A stretch of 64,000 bases of DNA from assembly GCA_029582165.1 (NCBI GenBank), contig CM055887.1, positions 12,699,190-12,763,189 of the forward strand. The letters are read 5' to 3'. Positions 21,975-33,510 of the stretch are shown here, piece by piece. Source of the DNA: Portulaca oleracea. Taxonomy: Eukaryota > Streptophyta > Magnoliopsida > Caryophyllales > Portulacaceae. The notes under the pieces were generated by a model that saw only the letters and a list, made by a program, of their open reading frames with translations, did no database searches and was not told the DNA's origin. How positions within the stretch are numbered: the stretch's first letter is position 1; each line of letters starts with the position of its first letter. A program made the position numbers and the translations under genes.

Positions 21975-22612
21975 TGTTAGGATCGAGATAAAATATAGCC
22001 TAGTATTTGCAATAGATAATTATCAGATGTATAAATTGAGAAGAAATATAACAAGATCAGTAATTAAAAGATAGAAAGTATAAAGACACACGATTTACGT
22101 GGAAACCCAAATCGGGAAAAAACCACGGACGGCAACGGAGCAATAATCCACCAGTATAAGGGGAGATATTACAAGAGAGATCCCAAGGGGCTATATAACA
22201 CAAGGGGATCGACGGCCAGATCACAAGGGGTTAATAGCACAGGCTATATAACACAAGGGAATCGATGGCAAGATCTCAAGGAGTTAATAACACAGCGGGA
22301 ATATACTGAAGACAAAATTACTCTCTAAAGGACTCTCACAACCTAGGGATGGGGTAGAGGTGAAGAATGCTCTCAATTTGTGTGTTACATTGCCATAAGT
22401 GTATAGGTTGATAACAACCTATATTTATAGGAAAAACTCCCTATAAACCTAACTTGACTCCCACTTCAATTAAATTTGGAATATAATAAATTAGGAAACC
22501 TAACATAATAAGGAAACCTAACATAATAAGGAAACCTAAATAATATCCTAATACAATTAGGAAACAAATAATTGTGGGATCATGAGACTGATTTTGGGCC
22601 ATAAACCCAACA
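21975..22612 (-). repeat. 3' LTR of the non-autonomous element
   Basis: 638 bp, TGTTAGGATC...AACCCAACA. It contains an extra copy of the GGAAACCTAACATAATAA unit compared with the partner LTR. A TATATTTATAGG block gives a TATA box on the minus strand. Confidence 0.92.
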
Positions 22613-22659
22613 AACTCCACCTTGGGCCAAAATCTCTGGTACCGTCATAGAGCCCCGAA

Positions 22660-23803
22660 GGGCAATTAGATGTGATGAGCATCAACTGAATTCAAGTCAC
22701 CCTTGAACTCAGTAAGAGATGAGGTAGTAGATACGGCTGTAGAACCTGTAGTAGTTGAACCCTGTCGAACATAAAAACCGCCTTGCCTGGAGGTTGTAGA
22801 ACAGGTATTGTTGGAATGCTCTTTAAACTTCGATCTGGCTTTGCTAGAACCCCCATTATTAGTGGTTTCACCTCTAAAAAAACCAAGCCTTCAGCTTTAT
22901 CAGAAAGTACTTCAAGATCAAATTAGATTTGACATCTTCGAAAGACAGGGTTTCATATGATATGATTTCTTTAAAGTGCTTGTAGGAATGGGGCAAAGAG
23001 ACAACCAACAAAGATAGCTTTATCCTCATCTTCAATAGTAACCTCCAAATTTGCCAGATCAATAATAATGGAGTTACCTTCATCATAGGGATAGCGATGG
23101 GGAGGGTTCGGGGCAGGTAGAGCCGTACCCTTACCCGTACCCGTTTTCAAAATCACTACCCTTACCCTTACCCTTACCCATATTTAGCGGGTACTAAATG
23201 TTTGTACCCTTACCCGTACCCACTGGATATGCGGGTACAACGGGTACTATGCGGGTATACATAAAGATTAAATTTTACCACCCATTTTATACCCATATGC
23301 ACAAATTAACGGGTTGTATTCGGGTAATTTAACCACTATTTTCGAGGCTATGATATGATATTTTCAGAAATCAGAATGATATGATATTTTCATAAGAAAA
23401 GAACCTTTAGCAGCGCAGACAGCATAAGAAAAGAGCCATGAAGGAGTGACGGGGAAAAATTAGAAAGGGCACTAGGGCAGAGAGGCAGTCTTTCTGGGCC
23501 AAAATCTGAGTGGGCCTTGGCTAAATTCTGGGCTTCTTATTTGCGGGGCGGGGCGGGTCGGGTTGGGTACCCACCAGGTACTACCCTGTACCCATACCCG
23601 ACCCGCACCCGTACCCAACCCGTACCCGTATTTTAAAAAAAATTGTACCCTTACCCGCTTTTTACGGGGCGGGTAGAGGCGGGCACCCGCGGGTACGGGT
23701 TTTATTGTCATCCCTACTTCATCAAAATATTTTTTTGAACTCTCCAGATATTGAAACTGATCACACCATCGAACTTCTCAATATCAGACTTAACTGCAGA
23801 CAT
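22660..23803 (-). pseudogene. degraded copia-type gag, interrupted by hAT
   Basis: The minus-strand ATG at 23803 starts MSAVKSDIEKFDGVISFNIW, a clear copia gag N-terminus. The frame is then cut by the hAT element. Beyond it, IDLANLEVTIEDEDKAIFVG and HFKEIISYETLSFEDVKSNL continue the gag core in two frames, so a frameshift is present. A serine- and glycine-rich tail follows. No protease, integrase or reverse transcriptase is found. Confidence 0.85.
23086..23716. mobile_element. non-autonomous hAT element inside the gag
   Basis: 631 bp starting TAGGGATAGC and ending GTCATCCCTA, flanked by a perfect 8-bp duplication CTTCATCA (23078-23085 and 23717-23724). The body is rich in CCCGTACCC and GGGTACGGGTA repeats, giving long near-complementary ends. 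It has no transposase. Open frames here are artefacts of the repeats. Confidence 0.93.
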
Positions 23804-23835
23804 CCTGAACTAGGCAGAAAAAAAGATTAAACCTC

Positions 23836-23847
23836 GCTCTGATACCA
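23836..23847 (-). other. primer-binding site (initiator Met tRNA type)
   Basis: TGGTATCAGAGC on the minus strand, two bases from the 5' LTR. Confidence 0.93.
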
Positions 23848-23849
23848 CT

Positions 23850-24475
23850 TGTTAGGATCGAGATAAAATATAGCCTAGTATTTGCAGCAGAATAGATAAT
23901 TATCAGGATGTATAAATTGAGAAAAAATATAACAAGATCAGTAATTAAAAGATAGAGAGTATAAAGACACACAACTTACGTGGAAACCCAAATCGGGAAA
24001 AAACCACGGACGGGAATGGAACAATAATCCACCAGTATAAGGGGAGAGATTAAATGAGAGATCCCAAGGAGCTATATAACACAAGGGGATCGACGGCCAG
24101 ATCACAAGGGGTTAATAGCACAGGCTATATAACGCAAGGGGATCGATGGCAAGATCTCAAGGGGTTAATAGCACAGCGGGAATATACTGAAGACAAAATT
24201 ACTCTCTAAAGGACTCTCACAACCTAGGGATGGGGTAGAGGTGAAGAATGCTCTCAATGTGTGCGTTACATTGCCATAAGTGTATAGGTTGATAACAACC
24301 TATATTTATAGGAAAAACTCCCTATAAACCTAACTTGACTCCCACTCCAATTAAATTTGGAATATAATAAATTAGGAAACCTAACATAATAAGAAAACCT
24401 AAATAATATCCTAATACAATTAGGAAACAAATAATTGTGGGATCAAGAGGCTAATTTTGGGCCATAAACCCAACA
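23850..24475 (-). repeat. 5' LTR of the non-autonomous element
   Basis: 626 bp, TGTTAGGATC...AACCCAACA, borders the primer site and matches the left LTR with small indels. Confidence 0.92.
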
Positions 24476-24494
24476 GAATTTACATTCTTTCCTG

Positions 24495-24523
24495 GGATAT
24501 TCTGAGATTTTTCTAGCATATGC
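24495..24523 (-). promoter_or_regulatory. P1BS sites of MIR399 copy 9, displaced by the LTR element
   Basis: GGATATTC (24495-24502) and GCATATGC (24516-24523). Counting without the LTR element and one target duplication, the second site falls about 48 bp from the TATA box at 21955, as in the other copies. They are now about 2.5 kb away. Confidence 0.6.
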
Positions 24524-25121
24524 TTGAAGCCCAAAACAAAAGATGATTCTTCTCTCCTTTTTTTTTCCTCCCTTTTTGCCAGAAAGTATGTGTGTTGTAA
24601 TGTTGCTTATCAATGAAGCTTACAGCTTCTCTTCCGTATTGAGAATAAGAACCCATCAAGTACCAACCATATCTTATTCATGTCCTACGTAGCCCTCCAA
24701 ATGTTACTTTGTAGAGTTGAATTTGACTATGACCGATAATCCTTGGTTGAATAAGATGGGCAAGCTTGCAAACACAACAATGTGATGTAACTTTTACAGC
24801 CAACATAATAATGAGAATGACAGGAAATTATGATTCAGTTCTTTTTTCTCATTTGTGGTTTTTCTCAATAAGATTTATTTCACTTGAGTAAACAACGACT
24901 TATGTCTGAACTTTGAACAGCATTGGCAATTGATGGAGGTTGAAGAAATGGGAATGCGAATAACAGTTATTGTTGGAACATCAATTAGGATCTTCCTTAT
25001 GCTCTGTAGGGATCAGATATTGTGCCAATAAAACTAAAGTTGGTGCTCAATTGCCTACTGATTCTTCATGTACAAAGACACCAGCATAGCAGTTTACTCA
25101 CGTCTTGAAGGAAGGGTTAGG

Positions 25122-25609
25122 TGTTGGAAATAAAAGATAGAAAAGGATGGGAAACTTAGATAATCAAGAGAGTCGTAGGCGTACCTACTCTCCTTAGACT
25201 TATATACCGACCGTATATAGTCGCAGGATAAAACTCTTGCCTTATAGGAGGAGACTTAAACAAACTCTCAATCCTTGCCTAAGATGTGCTGCAGTCACAG
25301 CCTACAAAGGGGGTGTATGGGAAGGAATGAATTAAGTGTAAATGGGAGGAGGAACACCCCTATTTATAGTGCAAGAATGCACTCTTGGATAGGGTAGAGA
25401 TAGGATGATGATGTAGGTGCATGGATAAGGAAGTTAGGATAGTTAACTATGCCTAACTACCCTTATCCACACAAAAACATGTGCTTAATTAAATTGAGCA
25501 TGTGGAAAAAAATAAGACAAAAATTGTCTTGTATTCTTAAACTTAGTACACTTAATTTTTCACACTTATTGCTCATCAATCTTACACATACACTTGAAAA
25601 ACATCAACA
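25122..25609 (-). repeat. 3' LTR of the complete copia element
   Basis: 488 bp, TGTTGGAAAT...CATCAACA. The minus strand carries ACTATAAATAGGGG (TATA box) near 25368. It carries the CTTAGACTTATATA block at 25193-25206. Confidence 0.96.
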
Positions 25610-26171
25610 ATCCTCCTCCATTTCAAGTGTATGGAATTCTTAAATCATATTCCAACACCTCCGCCAACAAAACACATTAAATCACACAACTCAAAACACA
25701 CATGAGAGCAAGGGTTGGTCATGCATCTTAGATAGTTTCTTGCGAATTGAACTTCTAAGTAGTGAACATAATTACAAATGTCTGAATATGATAGTTGACA
25801 AAGCATTGAACTTCATATCCTTGTTTAACATTTGGATACATCACACCGACATGACTTAACCAAATCAAGAAACCTCAAACTTATGACACTATTAAACGTC
25901 GTGTGTCCTATATCCTCTCGTGAGCAAATCAAAGCCAAGCCCAATAGCTCCTTGAAGCGGCTACACTTCTTGCTCACATAGGTAGACCGAAACTTATATG
26001 CTCCTGTAATCAAGCACCCATTCTTAATCAGTCTATTAAGAGTAAAAACTCATCCTCCTGTCATTACAGAACTTATGCACAACACTTACCCTTGGATGGT
26101 TTTGAAACTTGTGCTAACACAAAAACTATGCAATAAAGTCACTCTCCAAGAGCTTGACATCAAGTCAAGTA

Positions 26172-28067
26172 TCAAGAAGAGGCACTATTACTAGTATTTG
26201 TCAAGATAGGGCTTATACCCATCCCCCTTGATGATTTAGTCACCAAGTCCTTGGACAATCCCTTAGTCAAGGAATCGGCAAGGTTCTCACTTGAAGGCAC
26301 ATATCCGATAGTCACTACCCCGTCCTTGATGAGTTGATGTGTGTATGCATGTCTAAGTCCAATATGCCTTGACTTGCCATTGTAGACATGACTATACACC
26401 TTTGCTAGGGTATATTTACTATCACAATGTATGGAGATTGGTGCCATAGGCTTAGGCCAAATTGGCAACTCCAACATCAAATTCTGAAGCCACTCCGCTT
26501 CCTTACAAGCAGCGGCTAAGGCCACTAACTCGGATGCCATAGTGGAATCTGAAATGCAACTTTGTTTCTTAGAAGCCCAAGAAATAATTCCACCAACAAG
26601 CATGAAAAGCCAACCCGTGGTTGAGGAATAATCCTCCTTATCACTAGCCCAACTTGCATCCGAGTATCCCTCTAAAACTGAGGGCTCTCCTTTATAATGT
26701 AGGGCATAATTAGGGGTTTTCTTAAGGTATCTTAGCACCCTTCTTATTGCATGCCAATGGTACTTACTAGGATTACTAGTGTACCTACTTAATTTGCCTA
26801 TTGCATAAGCAATGCCTGGCCTTGTGCTTGTCATGGCATACATCAAGCTACCAATAACCTTGGCATATTCTTCTTGACAAATAGCTCTTCCTTCATTCTT
26901 GACCAAATGAAAACTTGCATCGAAAGGTGTTGAAACCGGAGTGAGTTCCTTACATTTGAACTTCTCTAACACCTTTTTGATATAATGAGATTGTGAAAGG
27001 CTAATACCATCATTATTTCTAATGATCTTAATGCCCAATATCACATCTGCCTCACCCATGTCTTTCATGGAAAACTTGGATGAGAGAAAACTTTGAGTTT
27101 TCTCAACTTGTTCTATGTCAGTACCAAAAATCAACATGTCATCTACATACAAGTAAATAATGACTCCTTTTCCATTCTCAAACTTATAGTACACACACTT
27201 ATCAGATTCATTAATTGCAAAGCCAAAAGAAAGTACAACCTCATCAAACTTTTGATGCCATTGTTTAGGAGCTTGTTTTAAACCATATAAAGACCTAACT
27301 AGTTTGCATACTTTCTTTTCTTGTCCCTTAGACACAAAGCCTTCGGGTTGCCTCATGTACACCTCTTCCTCTAATTCACCATTTAGAAAAGCAGTCTTAA
27401 CATCCATTTGGTGAATTTCAAGCTTAAAAATAGTGGCTAACGCTATTAGAACTCTTATAGTCGTTATTCGTGCCACCGGTGCATAGGTGTCAAAGTAGTC
27501 TATACCATGTCTTTGCGTAAAGCCCCTTACAACTAATCGAGCTTTATACCTTTCTATGGCACCATCTACTTTTCCTTTCCTCTTAAAAATCCATTTAGAA
27601 GTGATAGGCTTACTACCGGGTGGAGGATCCACAAGGATCCAAGTATTGTTCTCTAGAATTGAATCCATCTCTTCTTGTATAGCCTCCTTCCAAAAGGGGG
27701 CATCTTGTGATCCTATGGCCTCACTAAAAGTCTTAGGATCACAATCAATGCTATGGATGTAAGGGATTTGATTGCAAATCTTATCCCTTGTTCCCTCTAC
27801 CAAGTAGAGATAGAAATCATCCCCAAATGATTTCTCTTTTCTAACTCTCTTACTTCTTCTAGGCCCATCATTTTCATGATGTTCACTAGATACTTGTTCA
27901 TTTGGAACTATGTCACAAGTGACATATTTGGGTCTTGGTATTGAATGGAATCTTTGCTCATCAAATAAGGCATCAATGGATTCTATAACGGTGTTCACCG
28001 TTATATACTCATTAGGTTCAATAACCATGAACCTATAAGCCTTACTATCTTGAGCATATCCAATGAA
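26172..28067 (-). pseudogene. copia reverse transcriptase and RNase H part
   Basis: Linker with IFIGYAQDSKAYRF, then the reverse transcriptase: WKEAIQEEMDSI, ITSKWIFKRKGKVDG, MDVKTAFLNGELEEEVYMRQ, SLYGLKQAPKQWHQKFD, YLYVDDMLIFG (catalytic YVDD). RNase H follows with LEGYSDASWASDKEDYSSTTG, ASKKQSCISDSTMASEL and SRHIGLRHAY. From 28067 to the terminal stop at 26172 this frame is open. It is separated from the integrase part by a TGA at 28068-28070 where relatives have Cys (GIE-C-IFIGY). Confidence 0.95.
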
Positions 28068-28070
28068 TAT

Positions 28071-30136
28071 TCATTCAATACCCCTTTCACCCAACTTTCT
28101 CTTCTTAGGTTCGGGCACTTTAACAATTGCCCTACACCCCCAAACCCTTAAATGACTTAAGTTTGGTTTGTGTTTGTTCCAAATCTCATAGGGAGTAATA
28201 GAATTATCCTTAGTAGGTATTCTATTCAAGATGTAGCATGCGGTAAGCATGGCTTCACCCCAAAATCCCTCACTTAATCCAGAGTTAGAAAGCATAGCAT
28301 TAACCATTTCTTTAAGAGTTCGATTTTTTCTTTCGGCCACCCCATTTTGTTGAGGAGTATAGGGGGCTGTCACTTGATGAACAATACCAGTTTCTTGAAA
28401 GTATTTAGGCTCATAATACTCCCCACCCCTATCCGATCTAAGGATTTTAATAAAGGATTCACAAGCAATTCACTTTTGGCCTTAAATGATTTAAATTTAT
28501 CAAATGCTTCATCTTTAGTTCTTAATAAATAAACTTGGCAATATCTTGAATGATCATCTATAAAAGTGATGTAGTACTTCTTACCACCAATTGTAGGATT
28601 AGTGTGAAAATCACCCAAGTCACTATGAATAAGATCTAGTAACTTTGATTCCCTCTTAATACATGGAAAAGATGCTTTAGTAATTTTGATTATCATGCAT
28701 GTCTTACACTTCTTTATATTATCATCTACTTGTGGAATTAAATCAAGTCTAGACATGACTTGCATTTTCCTAAAATTCACATGACCAAGACGATAATGCC
28801 ATAAAGAAGAAAGGGAAGAAGGTTGCACATACATATAACCGGAAATTACTTCATTAATATTAGCAATATCAATAGAGTCATTACACACAACATTAAGCTT
28901 AAACATGGTCCCACTAACATAGCCCTTACCCACGAAAATACCACCCTTAGAAAGTACATAATTATCTCCATTATACACTTGGAGAAACCCATGCCTACTT
29001 AACAAAAATCCGGAAACTAGATTCTTACTCACTTCCGGGACAAAATAAACATCCTTAAGAATAAGAGTTTTGTCGGAAGTGAACTTGAGATCGATTTGGC
29101 CAACACCTTTAACCGGAACTGGAGCATTGTTTTCCATGTAGAGACTCTTGCCCTCCTCGACCGGAGTGAAACTTGTGAAGAAGGAACGATTGTTGCATAT
29201 ATGCCTAGCGGCACCCGAATCAACAAACCAAGCATAGTCCTCACATACTACGTTGATTTGTTCCTTGATCATAGCAACGAACTCACTTGGTGCTTTCTCC
29301 TTGCCCTTGTCATTTTTATCGAGTAGGCCATGTTTCTTTTTCCAAACATAGCAATCTCGTTTCTTATGTGTGGGACTACCACACTCCCAACACAAGGGCT
29401 TTTTGTTATTGTTGGCCACTTTCTTGCTTTTGTTGTTCTGGTTGTTGTCATTAGACCTTTTCCTCTTGCCCTTTTGACCATGGCTAGAACCGCCATCTTG
29501 TACAACATGAACCTTAGAGGCATCCTTAGGATCATCCTGTAAACGCAACTCTTCCTCGATACGAAGATGGTTAGCAAGTTCCTCAATAGTCATTGCCTCT
29601 TTCTTATGTTTAAGGGTTTTCTTAGTGTCTTTCCAAGAGGAGGGTAACTTATCAACCAAGGCAGAAACTATGATAGACTCATCCATGTTCAGATTATGTT
29701 GTTTAAAATTGCTTAAAATACGTTGGACTTCATGAAGTTGGTCTAAACCAGGACGACCTTCAATCATGCGATAATTCATGAATTGACTAACCAAGAAATT
29801 CTTACTTGATGCGTCCTCCGACATGTATTTGTTTTCCAATGCCTCCCAAAGATCTTTAGCGGTCTCCATGTTTTGATAAACATCAAATAGAGTGTCCTCC
29901 ATGTCGTTGAGAATGTACCCACGGCATATGCAATCATCATTCTCGAATTTTTGGCGCCTTCTTGTCTCCGCCAAAGTCTCGTCATCTGACTCCTCGGGGT
30001 ACGGCGAGGTTAGCACGTAGACTACCTTCAACGTGGTTAGGATGAAGTGCATCTTCTTTTGCCATCGACGAAAATTCACACCATCAAACTTGTCAAGTTT
30101 TTGGAAACCGGATGTCAAATCCTTGAATGACGCCAT
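28071..30136 (-). pseudogene. copia gag, protease and integrase part
   Basis: Starts MASFKDLTSGFQKLDKFDGV at 30136. A UBN2-type gag is followed by the zinc knuckle CWECGSPTHKKRDC, protease WFVDSGAARHICNN, the HHCC integrase finger (HYRLGHVNFRKM, CKTCMI) and the integrase core (HSDLGDF, FIDDHSRY). Near 28455 the frame shifts. The next frame continues with ILRSDRGGEYYEP, then VTAPYTPQQNGVAERKNRTL up to GERGIE. Apart from this shift and the following stop the region looks intact. Confidence 0.95.
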
Positions 30137-30144
30137 CTCTAGGA

Positions 30145-30245
30145 TATATAAGTCTAAGATTGTTGGAAATAAAAGATAGAAAAGGATGGGAAACTTAGAT
30201 AATCAAGAGAGTCGTAGGCGTACCTACTCTCCTTAGACTTATATA
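30145..30245 (-). other. 14-bp inverted repeat joining LTR and leader (possible self-priming hairpin)
   Basis: Plus-strand TATATAAGTCTAAG at 30145-30158, starting 2 bp inside the LTR border, is the exact reverse complement of CTTAGACTTATATA at 30232-30245 inside the LTR. The spacing is 73 bp. In the element RNA these would pair just upstream of the gag ATG (30136). It occupies the place where a tRNA primer site is expected. See findings. Confidence 0.7.
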
Positions 30246-30648
30246 CCGACCGTATATAGTCGCAGGATAAAACTCTTGCCTTATAGGAGGAGACTTAAAC
30301 AAACTCTCAATCCTTGCCTAAGATGTGCTGCAGTCACATCCTACAAAGGGGGTGTATGGGAAGGAATGAAGTAAGTGTAAGGGGGAGGAGGAACACCCCT
30401 ATTTATAGTGCAAGAATGCACTCTTGGATAGGGTAGAGATAGGATGATGATGTAGGTGCATGGATAAGGAAGTTAGGATAGTTAACTATGCCTAACTACC
30501 CTTATCCACACAAAAACATGTGCTTAATTAAATTGAGCATGTGGAAAAAAATAAGACAAAAATTGTCTTGTATTCTTAAACTTAGTACACTTAATTTTCC
30601 ACACTTATTGCTCATCAATCTTACACATACACTTGAAAAACATCAACA
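30161..30648 (-). repeat. 5' LTR of the complete copia element
   Basis: 488 bp, same ends as the 3' LTR. A TATA box (ACTATAAATAGGGG, minus strand, near 30403) would place the transcript start roughly 200 bp before the LTR end. Confidence 0.96.
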
Positions 30649-30653
30649 TTAGG

Positions 30654-32099
30654 CACTTGCAATGCAAAAAAATGACCGGACAACAGTAAATCTTTTTACC
30701 AGATCAGACAGTGAAAGGAAAAGGATAACACGGATGAAGCACGAGCAAATTCAAACACAAATGAATTCATAATCTAATCTCCCAGTAAATCAAGATGATC
30801 CACGACTCAAAATATCACTACCTTTTTAGCAAGATCTATAACTAGTAATCTAGAAGCAATTCTAATTTCCAAGTAAATCAAGATAAAAATGAAAACAAAG
30901 TGAACTAGCTATGTCTAAACCCATTGAGCCTAGAACTAAGAATAGATACACGTCTTCTAATTTTCCCGAGTCTTGCACTCCTGTCTTGTCAGTGTGTTAA
31001 CAGATCACATATGATGGAAATGTGAAACTTTCTCCGATATGACGATATCTAATGCCTCTATAGCAATTTTGACCCATGATTCCGTTATTAAACTTCAAAG
31101 TTTTCCCTTCCTAGGATTGAATTGTTTTTCTATAAAAATTGGAATGTCTATTTCAAGGACTCCATCAAAAGTTGGTTTATATTAACACTATCATTAATAA
31201 TCAACCATGATTCCCTTCAATTTAAAGGTTCAGTAATGGTTCAATAGTATCAGTAATTTTTGTCTCTTGAACACCAACAGCTCCTTCAATAGTAGTATTG
31301 TTTACAACTTCATCCTCGTTATCGATGAGATTTTCAAATAAAGGTTGCCTATACGGGAAAGGTGAGTCCTGATTATGATGCAATCTTTGTATTTTTCTCT
31401 ATATGGAAAAGCAAACAAGATTTGTTTGTTCTTGAAAAAAGGCGAGAAAACTAAAGTCATGCCATAAGCTGAAACCCAAACTTTTGATAAACATCTTAAA
31501 TGATAAAGGAGAAATCAGATGCCCGAGTACATGCTTACTACAAATCAAATGAAACCTTTTACTGTACTGGTATATAGATAAACAATTTTTCATCTTGGAT
31601 CAATTAGGACCATTCTCTCAATCATAAAATGTAGCTAAACCCCTCCACCTTACCTAATGACAAGATTTTCAAGTATTAGATTTGGATTTGAATTCAGACT
31701 AACATATATCCTCCCTGTACTTATTGGTAGGATTACATACTCTCTGATACACCTAAAAATATAACCACTAAACAAAAAAGAAACTCAGGTCAAGGATTTT
31801 TATCTGCGCAATGATATCATCTCCGCCAAAAGAATGAATACACAAACAGAAACAAGTCAGAGTAAGTAAGACTTGCAGTAATTTTCATTTTCATTTTTTT
31901 AATCCAGCAAATAATCAAGTTGCTGTCACAGTAACTGGTATCAAAATTATTTAGTCGGCCGGAAAACTACTTCAAATGGAGCCAAATACCCAAAATCATG
32001 AAGCTAAGCAGCTAACCACAAAATACAGGGAGACTAACAGAGATTCTTGAAAGAAAAATGTTGGTTCGGTCCCTTCACTATATAACTTGAGCAACAATC
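30654..32099. other. no gene seen
   Basis: AT-rich sequence without coding or RNA signals that I recognise. The part next to 32100 may include the 3' UTR of the rps10 gene. Confidence 0.4.
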
Positions 32100-32483
32100 T
32101 CAGGATGATGCATCTTGAGATTGACCGTGAGCAAGCTGTTCCAACTTCGGAGTATAGTGCTGATTTTGTGGCAGAGGCAAAAGCTTTGGGTCGAGGCGGG
32201 TTTTGCAGGAAACTTGGACTTCAAACTGAGAGCCCAACATGCGGTGACGTTTTAACCAAAACAACTTATGGTGCAGTTCATGCCTTTCTGCTTTTATGTC
32301 AAGGACATGTTTCTGGACCCTCATAAAGAATTGTTCTCTCGATTTCTTGTCAATGTGAGGTGATCGTAGAACAGTGTACAAAACCCGGGATTCGGGCAAC
32401 CCTACCTTCCGTGTATATGCTGGAAAGCTTTCCACCACTGGAGGACCAAATGAAGTAATCACAACGCGGATCTTTGTGCTCAT
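32100..32483 (-). CDS. rps10: mitochondrial ribosomal protein S10 (nuclear copy)
   Basis: 127 residues starting [12 protein letters not shown]. The body matches plant mitochondrial S10: [52 protein letters not shown] and CKTRLD. It then has a longer, unrelated-looking tail rich in Gln, Pro and His. S10 is part of the mitoribosome small subunit head. An acceptor AAAGCAG lies 8 bp before the ATG (exon begins 32491), so the gene has an upstream non-coding exon near 35904-36055. There is no N-terminal extension with the look of a targeting presequence. Nuclear rps10 copies without an added presequence are known in some plants, where the N-terminus itself targets. The open frame extends upstream of the ATG only through intron sequence. 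Intact. Confidence 0.9.
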   Translation of the reverse strand: MSTKIRVVITSFGPPVVESFPAYTRKVGLPESRVLYTVLRSPHIDKKSREQFFMRVQKHVLDIKAERHELHHKLFWLKRHRMLGSQFEVQVSCKTRLDPKLLPLPQNQHYTPKLEQLAHGQSQDASS

Positions 32484-32924
32484 GGCTCTACCTGCTTTCA
32501 AAATGTACAAGAATTAATATGTGTCATATCACAACGGGTCCCAATAACACAGGTCAATCTAATTCATCTCAACTGTACAAAATAATGAAAGTATGTCCCA
32601 GATAGGTTCTAACTTCTAACACAGACTTAGGTTTATGGGTCTGAACAAGAATCTGAGCAGTGGCCAGATTTAATTGGAGCAAAGTTACTGTGCAGAACAA
32701 CATCCCAAAATAATTTTACAGTCTCTAGTATTGTCTATTTCATAACTTCAATAGCCAGCAATGTATAAAGCTAATCTGCCAACCGAACAACAAATGAAAG
32801 CATCAAAAAATTAAGCCTTGCATCCCTGACCAAAGCTTTAAATGGAAGAGAAAGATCTGTGTCTGCAACCCTTAAACACTGAATCAGGTTAACTATAACA
32901 ACAAACTTTACTTGGGAGTCGAAG

Positions 32925-33165
32925 CTAGGATGGTAATGGGCATGGTACTGCACCCACATCCATAACCATTTTCAAAATCTTCACCCATACTAAACCTAGC
33001 AAAACTTATCTGGACCGACAAACCAAAACCAAAACCAAAACCAAAACTGATCCGCCACCACCATCCCCCCCCCCTCCCCCAAATCTTTACCCGAACCAGA
33101 GAATATACCAATCCGGAACTGCAACCTGAAAGTGACCCAAACCATGGTTGGCCCAATTAAACCCA
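32925..33165. mobile_element. degraded hAT-like repeat in the rps10 intron
   Basis: Begins TAGGATGGTAATGGGCATGG, like the TAGGGATGRCAATGGG ends of hAT elements, and continues with AACC-rich repeats including (AAAACC)n near 33023. The right border is not clear. Confidence 0.4.
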
Positions 33166-33169
33166 AACC

Positions 33170-33510
33170 CAAAAATGACCTGAACCAAATTTAAACCAAC
33201 CCAGTTTGCACCCGAACCCAATTAAACCTAAACCAACTTAGACCCGACCTGGACAAAATCTGACCAAATTAGAACTGAACTTTTTGGTACCAACATAAAC
33301 CAACCTGATTTTCACCCAAACCAAATTAAATCTAAACTGAATTAGACCTGACCTGAACAAAATCTGACCAAATTAGAACCAAACTTTTGGTACCAACATA
33401 AACCAACCTGATTTGGACCCGAACCAAATTAAACCTAAACTGAATTAGACCTGACCGGAACAAAACCTGATCAAATTAGAACCAAACTTGTCAGTACCAG
33501 CATAAACCAA
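33170..33510. repeat. about three tandem copies of a 103-bp unit
   Basis: The block ACCAACATAAACCAACC recurs at about 33289, 33392 and 33496 (third with one change), with AAATTAGAACCAAAC and ATTAGACCTGACC between. Repeats of this AACC type are often found inside hAT-like elements. Confidence 0.75.

Larger units (their letters stand above)
21975..24475 (-). mobile_element. non-autonomous LTR retroelement with nested hAT
   Basis: Two LTRs with TG...CA ends (21975-22612 and 23850-24475) and a perfect 5-bp target duplication GAATT at 21970-21974 and 24476-24480. The minus-strand primer site TGGTATCAGAGC lies at 23836-23847. A purine-rich AAGGTGGAGTT abuts the 3' LTR at about 22613. The interior has only a degraded gag and no pol. 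It was inserted into the promoter of MIR399 copy 9. Confidence 0.93.
25122..30648 (-). mobile_element. complete Ty1/copia retrotransposon, young
   Basis: 5527 bp with two 488-bp LTRs and a perfect 5-bp target duplication TTAGG (25117-25121 and 30649-30653). I count five base differences between the LTRs, about 1 percent. Gag, protease, integrase, reverse transcriptase and RNase H occur in copia order on the minus strand. The reading frame has one frameshift (about 28455) and one stop (28068-28070). A purine tract ATGGAGGAGGAT abuts the 3' LTR (25610-25621). No Met-tRNA primer site is present. Confidence 0.96.

Noticed and set aside
23472..23711. frame rich in Arg, Gly and Pro
   Set aside because: It lies inside the repeat body of the hAT element with an exact target duplication.
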